The notes: generated from the letters alone by a model not told the origin. A stretch of DNA of 47,371 nucleotides from Nemertoderma westbladi (GCA_032718475.1 JAUCBJ010008108.1:1-47371); one strand, 5' to 3'; shown: positions 1 through 11,510, counted from the stretch's first letter. Program-made: numbers and translations.

Positions 1-2740
1 CAGTAAATTTTATCCTGTTTTTATGGAGCGGTATGGAATTATATCTCAAATAGTTCCGAAATTTTTGAAATATTTAGTTTAAAATAATTAGTACTTTATT
101 TTTCTATGTAAATTGTTCAAATCGTTTATACAGTATTCCGAAGTTAAGGTTAAAGTTCTTATTTTCCTTGGTATAGTTGTAATTTCATTAATTGTTCAAG
201 TGGTCCTGTAGCTAAAGACATACACCGTTGGATGGTCATATAATAGGCCCGAAGTTCAAATCCTAGTAGATGCGAAATATTTTTTGGTAAACTTAGCTGT
301 ATTATATTTCTATCTGTAACAATTAGCTGGGCCAATCCCATCGTAGTAACACCTTATTTTTTATTTTCATTTTCTATTTCTAATTTCAACTTATCACCTT
401 ATTATTTCACCTAATTTTCTAATAACACCTTATTAGCCAATGCCGTACTCGTTTATAAATTGTTGGACCAATGACATTTTTAAGAATATATTAGAAGCTA
501 TGGAATTGCATAGAAGCTCTAGAAGTTCAGTAGCACCCATGATTTCCTATATAAGGGTGCGTTTGTTTATTATTAGTATTATTCGTCTTAGTATTTCTTT
601 TCTATCTAATAGTATTCATACATTTGTTATTACAATATTATTTCGTTATTATTCGTGTATTATTGTCTTAGTATATCTTGATAATCTGTAAATAATATAT
701 CCTCTGCTTGTAAACACTGTACATTTTACCATGATTCACTTTGGTGAATAACCTTCAAAAGGGGGTAAAATGGTAGGCTAAGCGCAGGGCAGCAGTGATA
801 AAAGGGGAACATCGACGAAATGTAACGGAGACCACCCACATCTCTTACAAGATTTTCATTGACCGCCGCCCCCGCCAAAAGGTAAGATCGCGTTTCGAGA
901 CACTCGCTACTCTAGTCGTAAGACCTTTGGTTTTCGGTAGAAATAGTGTCGTGCTGGACGCCAAACAAAATTTAGGGGCAATATTTCTCTGGTACTCCTA
1001 CAGGTACGCCAGTTACGCTATTGGTTCATTTTGGCGGTAAAACGGTGTCCATTCGTTGTACTATAGTGTCTGTAGGCCAGTAGAGGGATCAGCTGATTTG
1101 CCTGACTTGGAGATATATCACCCAGGCGGTGGGCATTTCTGCTACTAGGTGTATTACAACTTAGGGCTGCAGGGATACCAAGGGATACCAACGCCAGCAG
1201 TACTGTTTAAGATAGTTTGCTGTGTCTGTCTAGGCAACCAAAATTCTAGATAAGCAACCAGGCTAGCTATCGGTACACGTAGGCCTACAGTAGCAGATAA
1301 CATTCTTTGTCTTAATTTTAGGGGCCTGCCACATAATTTCATTAGACCTACCACAGACAGTGACTGAATTTATTCAGCACAATATATTGTACACTAATAC
1401 TAGTAAATGTTGTAAAATGAAGGATTGGCCTGATTATTTTGCCGTTTTGATCACATGTGTAAAAGCTTTTGTGGGATAACTGATACGTTTGCCTTTGCTG
1501 GCCAGTTCCCCCCCAGTCGCTAGAATACTCTCAAAGGGATTTATAACTAAAATAGTGCAAGCTACCAGCTTATTGGCTGATGTGCTGTACGGAGGCATCT
1601 GGGCTCAGTTTAATCGGCCAACTAGCTTAGAGAGGTTGCCTTAGCCTTGCTGTCCGTATCGGCCAATAGAATTTGAGTGGGCGTTGATTTCAACCTATCC
1701 CAGAGCTACTGAACTGAATTTTCCTATCTCACTGCTCATCCTCTGTGTTGAACGGGAGTTTCGGGGAATAAGGGTAGTTGGTATCCTCGTATAGTTGGTA
1801 GTCATATGATTTTATATGATTCTGTTGTTGTGTTCCCATTTTTCGCCATAACACCGGCTTTTTGGGAAGAACTCTAGTAAAACTGCTTAAATTATCGAAA
1901 GTATAAACTGTTACCTCACTCACTCACTAATTCAAACTAACTAACTCAATCGTCTTATTTGATCTGATTAACTCACTATTAATCATATTGTTTGTACTGT
2001 TATTTACCGTCAGTTATTAATTGTATCTATTTGTTGATGGAAATATTGCCCTTTGGAGAATACGGATAAATCACCCAAATTTCCTAATTTTCTTGATACA
2101 CTACAGGTTAGAGAGGCGGGCTATATATAACAATTGCGATTTATGTTAATGTGGTGTGTATTGAATCTAATGTTATTTAGCAGACCCTACATGAGTCAAT
2201 TGCTGCTCTCTTTATATGTGATTAAATATACTGACGGTCGGCAGAATAGTGTGCATGATTGTGACTGGTAACAAAGCATTTCCTAAAGAATGCGCTTTAT
2301 ACTTTAATCATAAGCAGTATCGTTGCGTTTAGTATAAGTCCTAGTTCTGTTTAAATAGATAGAGCGCCACGTCCTAAAGGAACTGTTAATATTTCCCGAA
2401 AGCCAATAATATCTGTCAGAAATTAATTAATAACGATCAATCGAATAATACAGTAAGTTTACACTGCAACCTTACACTGCAATAATAAAATGTAAGCAGC
2501 CGAATTCAGCCTCCCGGGTGTAGATCCATCGGGTGAATGATCGCGCATGGGCTGTCTTCGGGTAATGTTTCGTTTATTAGCATAAAATATTGTCGTATGC
2601 TAAAGGTGTTTTAATTAACTAAAAGACATATAAATTTTGGCGGGTTAAACTGCTAAAGGTCTTCAAAAGCGCGAACAGTAACAGTTTATAATCTTATTGC
2701 AGTAAGCAATAAGGTTGCAAAATACCGTAGTGACCGGTAA
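1..2740. other. AT-rich non-coding region, no gene recognised
   Basis: Both strands show only short, low-complexity open frames (60-83 codons) that match no family I recognise. AATAAA-like motifs and a TATA-like stretch in GGCTATATATAAC (about 2119-2131) occur, but no transcript structure can be defined. Part of this may be the LTR or leader of the retroelement whose gag starts at 4931. A second LTR is not available for comparison, because the element is truncated at 7637. Confidence 0.6.
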
Positions 2741-2744
2741 CCTG

Positions 2745-2882
2745 AACCGGTACTTCTGTAGGTCAGTAGGCCCAACTGCCAGAACCGGTACTGCTGTAGG
2801 TCCGTAGGTCCAACTGCTAGAACCGGTACTTCTGTAGGTCTATAGGCCCAACTGTCCTAACCGGTACTGCTGTATAAGTACA
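2745..2882. repeat. 38-bp tandem repeat, about 3.6 copies
   Basis: The motif AACCGGTACT starts at 2745, 2783, 2821 and 2859, exactly 38 bp apart. Between occurrences the text follows CTGTAGGTC-GTAGGCCCAACTGC with a few substitutions. Each unit carries the palindrome ACCGGT and usually AGGCCC. Confidence 0.9.
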
Positions 2883-3089
2883 TTAGTATTATTCGAATTT
2901 GATTATTGTATACCGGTAGGTCTTAGTACTTAATCAGGGACTGCAGCCCTGAATTTTTATTGAGATTCTACTTATTTCTGTCGGTTTTATTTACTAGTAG
3001 GTTAATATTGAGCAGAAGGCGTGTGACCCTGCTCAGATTGTTCAGATAATTGTAGGCTGAGCTGCTGTCTGACTGTTGTTGAGTTTGGA

Positions 3090-3600
3090 GAGATTACGGC
3101 GTGTGTAGAGTTTGTCTGATAAAGTGCCGTTAGTAAGTTGGGGCAGCCATATGCTGTAAGGTCAATCCCCTCTTAAAGAATAAGTCGTACTACCGTGTTA
3201 GAACGCATACTAACTAACTGTTTCAGAATCTGCATATACTGTAGTTTATTTAGGCTTGATCGTAGTCTGCCAGTGTTTTAGCCTGTGTTTGTTTGTGTGG
3301 TCTGTTCAGGTACCGTAATAGTTATTACTCAAATATTTTGTAGGCTGGATTGTTGTCTAGCTATTTTTAGGTCTGAAGGGATTGCTGCGTGTGTAGAGTT
3401 GTCTGATAAAGTGCCGTTAGTAAGTTGGGGCAGCCATATGCTGTAAGGTCAATCCCCTCTTAAAGAATAAGTCGTACTACCGTGTTAGAACGCATACTAA
3501 CTAACAGTTTCAGAATCTGCACATACTGTAGTTTGTTTAGGCTTGATAGTAGTCTGCCAGCGTTTGGTTTGTATTTTGTTTGAGTATTCTGTACGGGTAG
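3090..3600. repeat. 287-bp tandem duplication
   Basis: A block containing GATAAAGTGCCGTTAG, CAGCCATATGCTGTAAGG and TTAGAACGCATACTAAC occurs twice, with GATAAAGTGCC at 3118 and 3405 (period 287 bp). Identity is very high over about 150 bp and weaker toward the edges. It lies in the leader region upstream of the gag ORF. Confidence 0.9.
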
Positions 3601-4551
3601 CGTAATATTTATTATTCAGAGTTTATGCGATTATTCGCAACATTCATGTCCCCAAGTTTATTCCTACAGTAATTGTGCTTGTTATACATACCGTTATAGT
3701 TAAACTAACCCCGGTACTACATCAGGGCTGCTTGGCGTAGGTAAAGACTGGAGATTTTGTGCTTCGGTCACTCCAGCAGATGCCGTGGTTCTTTTAACTG
3801 TTCAAGTATATTTAACTACTGATTATTGGTTATACCGGTACTTGTACATAATTTAGGGTTTAGTGTACAGTGCTTTCCGAAGTAATTAGTGTGTAGGCAG
3901 TATATTTGTGTTGTAAAGTGGTTGATAGGCACATTCGTTAGCTCTATTAACTTCTAGGTAGGAACAATCCGTGATACATAACGTAGTACCTATAGCGATA
4001 CGGTTATAGGTCGTCAGGCGGTGGTATTTTCCTATCTGGACAGTACAATATATTTACTACTACTTATTATTTCAAATACCGTAGTACCCTGTCCGTTGTA
4101 ATAACCAGAATTCTAACCCTTTGTTAGGCTGGTTTGTAGACTTCCTGTAAAATTACCCTAAAAATTTCGTACGTAATATTTTGTTGTGTGTTCATTAGAG
4201 AATTAATCTCACCTATATCGTAAGTAATTTGTAGTATTAAGTAACTTAGGTAAATTAGAATTATCAGTTTTAGTGTCAAATAAATAGCACTTCACTGAGA
4301 GCGCACAGCTTCTGTGTAGTGACTCCCCCAGAAATAATAACATTTATTTCAAATATTGACAAAAACCCATTTAAACGGGTATATAAATATTATAAATCAA
4401 CTCAAACGATTTATAAATAATAGGTCTGTCATACAACAACTAGGTCTCAATATCAGTTGGACTACTGCTTAAATAACGGTAATAAAGTAAGTTAAAGTAA
4501 CTAAGTAACCCTAAAATATTCAGGAATTCAATTATTCTAAAAATAATTGAC
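3601..4551. other. Non-coding leader region, nothing recognised
   Basis: The stretch between the 287-bp duplication and the next repeat is AT-rich and carries scattered ACCGGTAC palindromes. A small hairpin, ACCC-ATTTAAAC-GGGT, is followed by TATATAAAT near 4365-4390. No ORF of note is present. It may be 5' untranslated or LTR sequence of the gag-bearing element. Confidence 0.4.
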
Positions 4552-4800
4552 ATACCGGTACTTACCATAGGCTTATTATATTTATTTCTATAAATTTGAG
4601 CTGAAATTATACCGGTACTCTGTAATTAATTCTAGTTCCTAATTATACTTATATACTATAAGTGTAAGCTGTATACCGGTATTCACTGTAGGCCTATTAT
4701 ATATTTATATATTTGTGCTAAAATTGTATACCGGTACTCTGTGACAAATCTAGTCTGTAACAATACTTATATATATTATAAGCATACCGGTATTCTAATA
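4552..4800. repeat. ~111-121-bp tandem repeat just upstream of gag
   Basis: ATACCGGTA recurs at 4552, 4673 and 4784. Each unit also contains GTAGGCCTATTATAT-like text, a second internal ATACCGGTACTCTGT, and TTATATA-rich sequence. About two full units end about 130 bp before the gag start codon. Confidence 0.8.
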
Positions 4801-4930
4801 TATTGTATATATATCACGTTACACCGAGTAACGGTATCGGTAATAAATCGCTAGGCTTGCGGTCATACTGAATTACCAGACTTGCTTCAACTGAAACTAT
4901 AGTAGTAGACATTCAACTGTATAGCTAAAC

Positions 4931-7639
4931 ATGTCTGACACTCAGCAAAACCTGTCAGACAGTCTGATCGATACAACTATCTGTGACTCAGATAGGAGTG
5001 TGGAGCGAATAAGAAAGGAGTTTAGCTCACCTCCTACTGCAAGAAAGGTCATCCCTCCAGTAGTATCAGACCCTAGGCTAATCCACCATAGGTCCATCAT
5101 AGGCACTCGGGCACAGGTCAAACGGAACCAAGAGGCAGTCGTCTCATCGCAGCAACATCTTGGTCAAGAACATACTTCCCAGCGACCCGATAGCTCCAGC
5201 AGTTCGGATACTGTAGAGCTGACCCCCGAACACGGAGTGCAGATGGCTGATACAGTCTACTCGGACCCCCTTCTTACCCTTCCTGCTGCAGTGCTAACTA
5301 CTATATTCATTGCGGTGGAGGAACATCAAGCCGACTGGGCGAGGAATAAGCGAGCGACCCAAGATAATTACGCGGGATACGCCAGGGAAGAATTGATATC
5401 TATTGTTGAATCACAATGGAACTTTCCCGGACTCGGACTCCCGTTGGATCTGTCCGAGGCTACTTGGGAAGATATACACAGGATGGGAGTGGCTAAAGAT
5501 ACAATGGATCCCGCTGTTTGGAAGAGGTCGGCAGCAGGATATGTGCAGGGATTCTTCGGCTCCTTGGATCGATTGGAAGAACAACTGTTTCGACAACCTC
5601 AAGGACCTCAAGAGCAGGAAGAGCTGCTATATCAAATACGCGAAAGAACCCTACGCATACGACTAATCCTCTCAGCCTTTGAGGAAACTTCCAAAAGAAG
5701 ACAGGACATGTCGCTGCAGGTTGCTGTCAAAACTTGGTTACATCGGGTAGATCTCAAAGTACAGGAAACGGCCCAGTGGAAATCCCAGCTGGCTGAGAGA
5801 TCAACCTGTGAAGAACAAACTGATGTCACCCTTTCTCAAGCGGAAAGCGAAGAGACCACCGAGAAACCGCGAACTAGAGACGCTATCGACATTTATTTGT
5901 CCGACTATCAGCGATTCCTAGGAGACGAAGAGTTGAGGAGACGGCTGTCTGGACTTTCCCCTAATAGTGAAGGAACCAAGCTTGTGTTGGACTCAATCGA
6001 TGCCGAAATGTTAGCTGCAAACCAAGCTGAATGTGATGAAAAACTCCGCCTCACTAGAGTCCGAGAAGAACAAGTAAAGAAAGAACTGATAGAGAGAAGA
6101 AAGGTAGCAGCAGCAGCGGCGGCGGAAGCAGAAGCAGAAAGAAAAGAAGCAGAAGCCGAAAGAAAAGCGGCAGAAGCAGAAGCCGAAAGAAAGGCAAAAG
6201 CGGCAGAAGCAGAAGCCGAAAGAAAGGCAAAAGCGGCAGAAGCAGAAGCCGAAAGAAAAGCGGCAGAAGCAGAAGCCGAAAGAAAAGCGGCGGAAGCCGA
6301 AAGAAAGGCAACAGTGGCAGAAGCAGAACGGAGAGCATCTGAGGAGACTATCCAACTAGAGTTGGAAAATCTGCAAGAGACGCAAGACAGTATAAATAAA
6401 CAGTTTACTGCTAATCAGATGCAGATGATGAGAAAATCAACTCCCAAGCGCCAGGGATACACATCCTCGGAGGAAGGCGATACTACCGATCCTGAAGGCG
6501 GAGGAAATAGATCTCTTCTCAGTAGGCGTAGAAAAACATCTTACCGTCGCAAATTGCCTGATTTGCCCCCAGCTGTTAGAAGACAGCTAGCTAGCACCGA
6601 CTTGAGTAGTATAGAACCTACAGCCCAAAGTGTTAAGGTCCAAAGACTCTCTACAATAGTTGATGAGCCTGAGATAATTAGGCCTGTCGTTCCCAAAGTC
6701 ACTTCTGTGTTAGAGACCCCTGTACTTCCAGAGCTTAACTCTAAATTCCCTTTACATAGTACTACACTGCCTGTACCCGGTGGAACAGTCCAAGAGAATA
6801 TCCCTGTCCAGATAGCAGAGGGAGAAATCAAAAATTTGTCTCCCGTCGTCCCGCGTCAGCCCGCTACTATGTTGGCGACTCCCGCTTCGGCGGTTGAGTG
6901 GGTGGAAGAGGGACGGCGGGGGATGAATCTCCTGCTAGGACAGATGCAGGAGACTGTCCACCAACTTAAGGGAACAGTGAGGGAAGGTAGAGCAGAGTTG
7001 CAAGAAGAGCAACAAAGTATCGCGCTAGAACGCGACAAATTAGTCAATATACAAAGGGGCATACCAATACCCCCTGTAACATTGTGTCAACCTGTTAGGT
7101 CTGAAGTACTACATGCACAAGGTATGGAGCCTACACGCATCTATACTGCTAGTGAAGTTGAAACTCCTATAGCAAACCCTATTAAGGGTGATTATAGACC
7201 TGTTATTAATGATATTCCCTATAGACCTGATAATGATCCGAGAAATTTATATACCGATAATTCGATATTAAATAACACGATGGCCCAAGAAAGCTTTACG
7301 CGTCAGATGGCTAGAACAGAAGCCCGCCAAGCGGTCAAAGTGGGAGAGATCGTCAAATTCAATGGAGATGAGATGAAATGGTTACCTTTCAACGAATATT
7401 ACAAAGATAGCATACAGAACTCTGTACTATCTAACGGAGAGAAACTTAGATTCCTCATCAAATGCTTGGAAGGACCTCCCAAGTTAATGGCGTTAAAGTT
7501 TATTGGACATCCAGATGGATTAAGACAAGTTTGGGATACACTAAACATCAGGTATGGTAACAAGGATAACATAGCTAAGTATTTGTATGCAAAATTAGTA
7601 GCCCCCCGACACTTCCTTAGTAGCGGGATTATAGAGTAG
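4931..7639 (+). CDS. gag: BEL/Pao-type retrotransposon Gag, 902 codons, truncated at its 3' end
   Basis: The ORF starts at ATG 4931 in a long leader and is open for 902 codons. Residues ~1-90 are polar and low in complexity. Residues ~390-480 form a charged coiled coil built from AEAEAERKA-type repeats. The last ~100 residues (FNGDEMKWLPFNEYYKD, NGEKLRFLIKCLEG, VWDTLNIRYGNKDNI) have the pattern of the DUF1759 Gag region of BEL/Pao elements: a G-D-x-x-x-W-x-x-F start and a later W-x-x-L-x-x-R-Y-G. In a full element a CCHC knuckle, A17 protease and RT would follow. Here the stop codon lies inside the first bases of the DNA transposon at 7638, so the ORF is cut by that junction and not by its own end. 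Gag would form cytoplasmic particles around element RNA. Family assignment is good; activity is not expected. Confidence 0.75.
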   Translation: MSDTQQNLSDSLIDTTICDSDRSVERIRKEFSSPPTARKVIPPVVSDPRLIHHRSIIGTRAQVKRNQEAVVSSQQHLGQEHTSQRPDSSSSSDTVELTPEHGVQMADTVYSDPLLTLPAAVLTTIFIAVEEHQADWARNKRATQDNYAGYAREELISIVESQWNFPGLGLPLDLSEATWEDIHRMGVAKDTMDPAVWKRSAAGYVQGFFGSLDRLEEQLFRQPQGPQEQEELLYQIRERTLRIRLILSAFEETSKRRQDMSLQVAVKTWLHRVDLKVQETAQWKSQLAERSTCEEQTDVTLSQAESEETTEKPRTRDAIDIYLSDYQRFLGDEELRRRLSGLSPNSEGTKLVLDSIDAEMLAANQAECDEKLRLTRVREEQVKKELIERRKVAAAAAAEAEAERKEAEAERKAAEAEAERKAKAAEAEAERKAKAAEAEAERKAAEAEAERKAAEAERKATVAEAERRASEETIQLELENLQETQDSINKQFTANQMQMMRKSTPKRQGYTSSEEGDTTDPEGGGNRSLLSRRRKTSYRRKLPDLPPAVRRQLASTDLSSIEPTAQSVKVQRLSTIVDEPEIIRPVVPKVTSVLETPVLPELNSKFPLHSTTLPVPGGTVQENIPVQIAEGEIKNLSPVVPRQPATMLATPASAVEWVEEGRRGMNLLLGQMQETVHQLKGTVREGRAELQEEQQSIALERDKLVNIQRGIPIPPVTLCQPVRSEVLHAQGMEPTRIYTASEVETPIANPIKGDYRPVINDIPYRPDNDPRNLYTDNSILNNTMAQESFTRQMARTEARQAVKVGEIVKFNGDEMKWLPFNEYYKDSIQNSVLSNGEKLRFLIKCLEGPPKLMALKFIGHPDGLRQVWDTLNIRYGNKDNIAKYLYAKLVAPRHFLSSGIIE

Positions 7640-7975
7640 GGTGGATCGAATTTTGCAAAAGTTGGAAATCAAAGAATGGCTAGTGCTAAAAAGTGGCACA
7701 TGGGGTTAAGAACCATGCATGCAAAATATTTTTTAATTTGGTTAAGTCCTTGCTCCCCCCCAAAGCCTCTGAATTTTGATAAAGATAGGCGCGATAAGGC
7801 GGTAGTAAATCGGCTAGACTATATGAAGGTTATAGCACTTCTAGTCACTCCCTTGAGCTCACTTTGGGCTCATTCAAAGCGCATTGGTCGATTTGGTTAT
7901 TCAATATTTAGTTTCTGGGCATGGCAGCCACTATTTTCCTCACTCTGCTCATTTTTGTGCTTTCAGATGTATAAA
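7638..7975 (+). repeat. Left terminal inverted repeat of the DNA transposon
   Basis: It pairs with 11173-11510 on the other strand. The outer 75 bp are nearly identical; inward the arms diverge by scattered substitutions. The 112-codon open frame inside this arm is explained by the repeat and is not called as a gene. Confidence 0.85.
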
Positions 7976-8107
7976 ATAAATATATTCATATATTCCCCTT
8001 CTATATTGTGGTAAATTGAAAGTATTATATTTGTATTACAATTGTTCCATTCAGGCAATCATGTAATGAATTCAGGCAGTACCAGTATAGGAGTGTAGAG
8101 GCCCAGC

Positions 8108-8330
8108 ACTGTTCTTTGTTGGATTATTACTACCGTCAGACTTCAGACAGTCTGTATAAAATGTCAGTAGTGTATGGTATGGTTTCCCTGTTCAGTATTG
8201 GATTACTACAGTCAGACTGTCTGTAGACAATGTCAGTAGCGTAGGGTATGGTTGCCCTGTTCATTGTTGCATTACTACAGTCAGACAGTCTGTAGACAAT
8301 GTCAGTATAGTAGTTTAGGGTAGACTTATT
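8108..8330. repeat. ~70-76-bp tandem repeat inside the transposon, 3 copies
   Basis: ATTACTAC followed by GTCAGAC, CAGTCTGTA-ACAATGTCAGTA and GGTATGGTT-CCCTGTTCA recurs at 8126, 8202 and 8271. It lies between the left inverted repeat and the transposase ORF, where sub-terminal transposase-binding sites could be, but that role is inference. Confidence 0.85.
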
Positions 8331-8536
8331 GTGAATTAGTGCCTGATGCAGTTTTACTCAATGTTAGGCATATTGAGAGAAGTGGGTACTATCAGACTGT
8401 AGATTCAGGGCAGTAGGTCAATGGTACTTTCATAGGTAAGAGGTATGGAGATAGTAGTGTCACTGTCATGTCAATAGGCCTACATTACGCAATGTACTAA
8501 TGTTTCTGTACTCTGTACTAGTCTAGTCTTTTAGTG

Positions 8537-10780
8537 ATGGCACTTCTTAGAACACAAACAGCCTGCCCAGTAATTGGAGCACCTGCTGATCTCCCAACAA
8601 CATGTTTGCCAACCCATGGCGACGTTTTGAGGTACTATCAGTACATAAGGAAATTGGATACAACGACTGGAGTTACAAAAACAATGCCATCATTGGATAT
8701 ATATAAAATGGTCGCTGGTCAATTAGAGAAACTGTGGACTAGAGCATCATTACCTTACAACTCCCATAAGAGGATTGTGGACAAGCTTCTTGCTTACCAT
8801 GCAAATTACATAAAGATTCTCAAGCATGTTGATAGAAAGCAACAGCTTGCTAAGTTTAGACAACATGCAGATTCAACACTCTTTGATATAACAACGTGTA
8901 AATGTAAAGACTTTTTGACATGTTCTTGCGCCAGAGAACTTAGAGTGCCAGAAGAAGAACGGTCGTTTTTGTTAGACCAACGTGGTGACCGTCAAATGAT
9001 GATAGCAGGTGTTGATGTACCACTAACTAATCAAATTGAACAGAGGCGCAAGCGAAAACTCTCTAGACAACTTCAATTTGTCCCACATCAGGTCTCTCCA
9101 ATTGTGAATTCAGTAACTGATGTTGATTATACTTCTTCAGATGATGATGCTGAATCAAATGCTCCCATGGTTGAGTATGATCCAATACCATCAACTTCAT
9201 GGTCGGATGTTAGTTGTAGGCCTGATTCTGAAAGTGCTGTCCAACAATCTGTTCACCAAATGAGACGTGAATTACCAACATTATCCCGTGAATGTGATAG
9301 ACATGGGGTATCTGATCGAGCTGCTGCATCTATTGCTACAGCAGTGTTGCAGGATTTTGGAATTGTACACACTGAGGATACTACTAGTGTCATTGACCGA
9401 ATGAAAATTCGGCGTGAGAGAGAGAAACAGCGAAATATAGAAATTAACACACCTGACACTGATCTCTATGGATTATATTTTGATGGTCGCAAAGATTTAA
9501 CCCTAATACAGGAAATGATTGGTAACAAATATTACTATCGGACTGCAAAAGAAGAACATATATCATTGTTATCAGAGCCTGGCTCTGCTTATATTGGCCA
9601 TATCACTCCAGATGGTGGGGATGCAGTTAGTATCTCTGTAGCAATAAGTAAATATCTTCTGGAGAGAGATATTGCAACTGAAAAGTTGGTGGCTGTGGGG
9701 TCAGATGGGACTGCAGTTAATACTGGTCATCTTGGAGGCATTATTAGGTTATTGGAAGTTACTTATGGTCGTCCATTGCAGTGGTTTATATGCCAACTAC
9801 ATTTAAATGAACTTCCACTACGACATATTCTGGTTCACCTGGATGGAGTCACTTCAGGGCCAAAATCATTTACTGGTGTAATTGGCAAGTCATTGGCATT
9901 TGTTAGTCTACCTGACCTGGTCTCCTTTAAACCCATTCCAGCACCAAACCTACCAGTTGTTCCTGCTAAAGTCAGACATGACCTCAGTGATGATCAACGA
10001 TATTTGTATGATATGTGTATTGCCATACAGTCTGGTGTTTGCTCTTCAGATCTTGCAAAGAAGCTTCCAGGACCACTGTCACATTCCAGGTGGTTAACTC
10101 TTGGCTGTCGTATACTTCGGCTTTATGTATCTTGTAAAGATCCTCACCCGAATCTGGTTACTCTTACTTCTTACATCCTAAATGCTTATGCACCAATATG
10201 GTTCAATATAAAGTGTCAGTGGGAATGCATCTTTGGACCTAAACATCTGCTTTGCCTTATACAGTACACCAGATACCTGTCAACTGATTTGCGGGACATT
10301 GTAGACACTACTATACAACGGAATGCCTTCTTTGCACATGAAGAAAACGTTCTTCTGTCTATGTTGTTTGACGAGGATAAAGGAATACAACAACTGGCCT
10401 TAAGGAGAATATTAAAGTACAGGTCTTTAGAAGTATCTTCAGCAGAATGTGTCAGGTCATTCAGAGTCCCAGTAATAAACTTTAGTGCCGTAAATTACTA
10501 TGATTTAATTGACTGGACCACAGCCAAGTATGAACCCCCACTTACAAAGCACATACCAACTGATTTAATTCGCAATAGTTTAGAAGGAACTGCTGATATA
10601 GACTTTCCATTTCCACGGTTTGCTTGCCACACACAAGCTGTAGAGAGGATTGTTAAACTTGTCACTGAGGTTTCAGTGGCCGTGTGTGGCTTTACAAGAC
10701 GAGATGGAGCAATTCGCAACAAGCTGAGATCTTACTCTAAGATGAAGAGCTTCGAAAGCAAGAAAGACTACACGGTCTAA
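8537..10780 (+). CDS. Transposase-like protein with hAT/RNase H-like landmarks, 747 aa
   Basis: The first clear start is ATG 8537. It directly follows CTTTTAGTG, which could also be a splice acceptor, so an upstream exon within 8015-8530 is possible. The frame is uninterrupted for 747 codons, ending TAA. Residues 121-131 form a Cys cluster (CKCKDFLTCSC). Residues 170-175 are basic (RRKRK) and 196-240 acidic/Ser-rich. LYFDGRKD (D316) and VAVGSDGTAVNTG (D390) look like the first two acidic positions of an RNase H-type fold. ICQLHLNELPLRH (418-430) and HSRWLT (516-521) resemble the C/H and RW motifs of hAT transposases. A C-terminal block reads CHTQAVERIVKLVTE (697-711). I know this only as a widespread, poorly named animal family. 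It would cut and paste the element defined by the flanking inverted repeats. An intact frame suggests recent activity. Confidence 0.7.
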   Translation: MALLRTQTACPVIGAPADLPTTCLPTHGDVLRYYQYIRKLDTTTGVTKTMPSLDIYKMVAGQLEKLWTRASLPYNSHKRIVDKLLAYHANYIKILKHVDRKQQLAKFRQHADSTLFDITTCKCKDFLTCSCARELRVPEEERSFLLDQRGDRQMMIAGVDVPLTNQIEQRRKRKLSRQLQFVPHQVSPIVNSVTDVDYTSSDDDAESNAPMVEYDPIPSTSWSDVSCRPDSESAVQQSVHQMRRELPTLSRECDRHGVSDRAAASIATAVLQDFGIVHTEDTTSVIDRMKIRREREKQRNIEINTPDTDLYGLYFDGRKDLTLIQEMIGNKYYYRTAKEEHISLLSEPGSAYIGHITPDGGDAVSISVAISKYLLERDIATEKLVAVGSDGTAVNTGHLGGIIRLLEVTYGRPLQWFICQLHLNELPLRHILVHLDGVTSGPKSFTGVIGKSLAFVSLPDLVSFKPIPAPNLPVVPAKVRHDLSDDQRYLYDMCIAIQSGVCSSDLAKKLPGPLSHSRWLTLGCRILRLYVSCKDPHPNLVTLTSYILNAYAPIWFNIKCQWECIFGPKHLLCLIQYTRYLSTDLRDIVDTTIQRNAFFAHEENVLLSMLFDEDKGIQQLALRRILKYRSLEVSSAECVRSFRVPVINFSAVNYYDLIDWTTAKYEPPLTKHIPTDLIRNSLEGTADIDFPFPRFACHTQAVERIVKLVTEVSVAVCGFTRRDGAIRNKLRSYSKMKSFESKKDYTV

Positions 10781-11172
10781 TCTAATATACTTTAACTGTG
10801 CTCTCTGACAGATACCACACAAACCTACTGTATATTTTTTATACTAGAATATTTACTTTGGCTTTTAAACAAACATTGATATTATAATACTTTAGTTAAC
10901 TCTTAAATATGTTTCCATATTTAGTTTATATAAAGGGATTGAAACATGAAATATTCAACAAACAATTAACATATTAACAAATTTTTTATACCTTGGAATT
11001 TCAACAGCACATCATGCTTATCATTCATTCTACCCCATGTAAATCGACCATTATGATTTAAAAGAGGACAAATATGGCTCCATAGGGCCACAGAAGTGCA
11101 TCAAATCCAGATTTACTAATTTCGGATAATTGCAGCTTATCACACTTATTATGCAGCTTCACCGGAATATGT
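10781..11172. other. Non-coding 3' interior of the DNA transposon
   Basis: AT-rich sequence follows the transposase stop codon and would serve as 3' UTR. No further gene is visible before the right inverted repeat. Confidence 0.6.
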
Positions 11173-11510
11173 TTTTGGACATAAAAAACGACAAAATTGA
11201 GCTCAGTGAACAAAATATTGTCCCTAGCGTACAGAAATTAAATATTTCATAACTAAATCGACTATTGCGCTTCGAATGAGACTAAAATGAGCTCAAGGGA
11301 GTGAATATAAGCGCTAAAAACTTCAAATAGACTGACCGATTTCAAACGCATTATCGCGCCTCTACTTTTCAAACTTCAGAGGCTTTGGGGGGGAGCAAGG
11401 ACTTAATCAAATTAAAAAATATTTTGCATGCATATTTCTAAAGCCAATGTGCCACTTTTTAGCACTAGCCATTCTTTGATTTCCAACTTTTGCAAAATTT
11501 GATCCACCCT
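11173..11510 (-). repeat. Right terminal inverted repeat of the DNA transposon
   Basis: It is the reverse complement partner of 7638-7975. The outermost bases read GATCCACCCT, followed by AATGATCATG in the flank. Confidence 0.85.

Larger units (their letters stand above)
7638..11510. mobile_element. DNA transposon with ~340-bp terminal inverted repeats
   Basis: The left end AGGGTGGATC at 7638 matches the reverse complement of the right end at 11501-11510. Homology continues inward for roughly 340 bp (shared GGAAATCAAAGAATGGCTAG, GCATGCAAAATATTTTTT and CCCCCCCAAAGCCTC) at an estimated 80% identity. The two arms enclose one long intact gene (8537-10780). Flanks are GAGT on the left and AATG on the right, so no target-site duplication is evident. 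The left flank is a truncated gag and the right flank a LINE fragment. Superfamily is not certain. Confidence 0.85.

Noticed and set aside
6011-6355. Minus-strand frames of 94-114 codons rich in Phe/Leu/Cys/Arg
   Set aside because: They are the antisense of the repetitive AEAEAERKA coiled-coil codons of gag.
7676-8014. A 112-codon plus-strand frame
   Set aside because: It lies wholly within the left TIR of the DNA transposon, and the right TIR does not keep it open.
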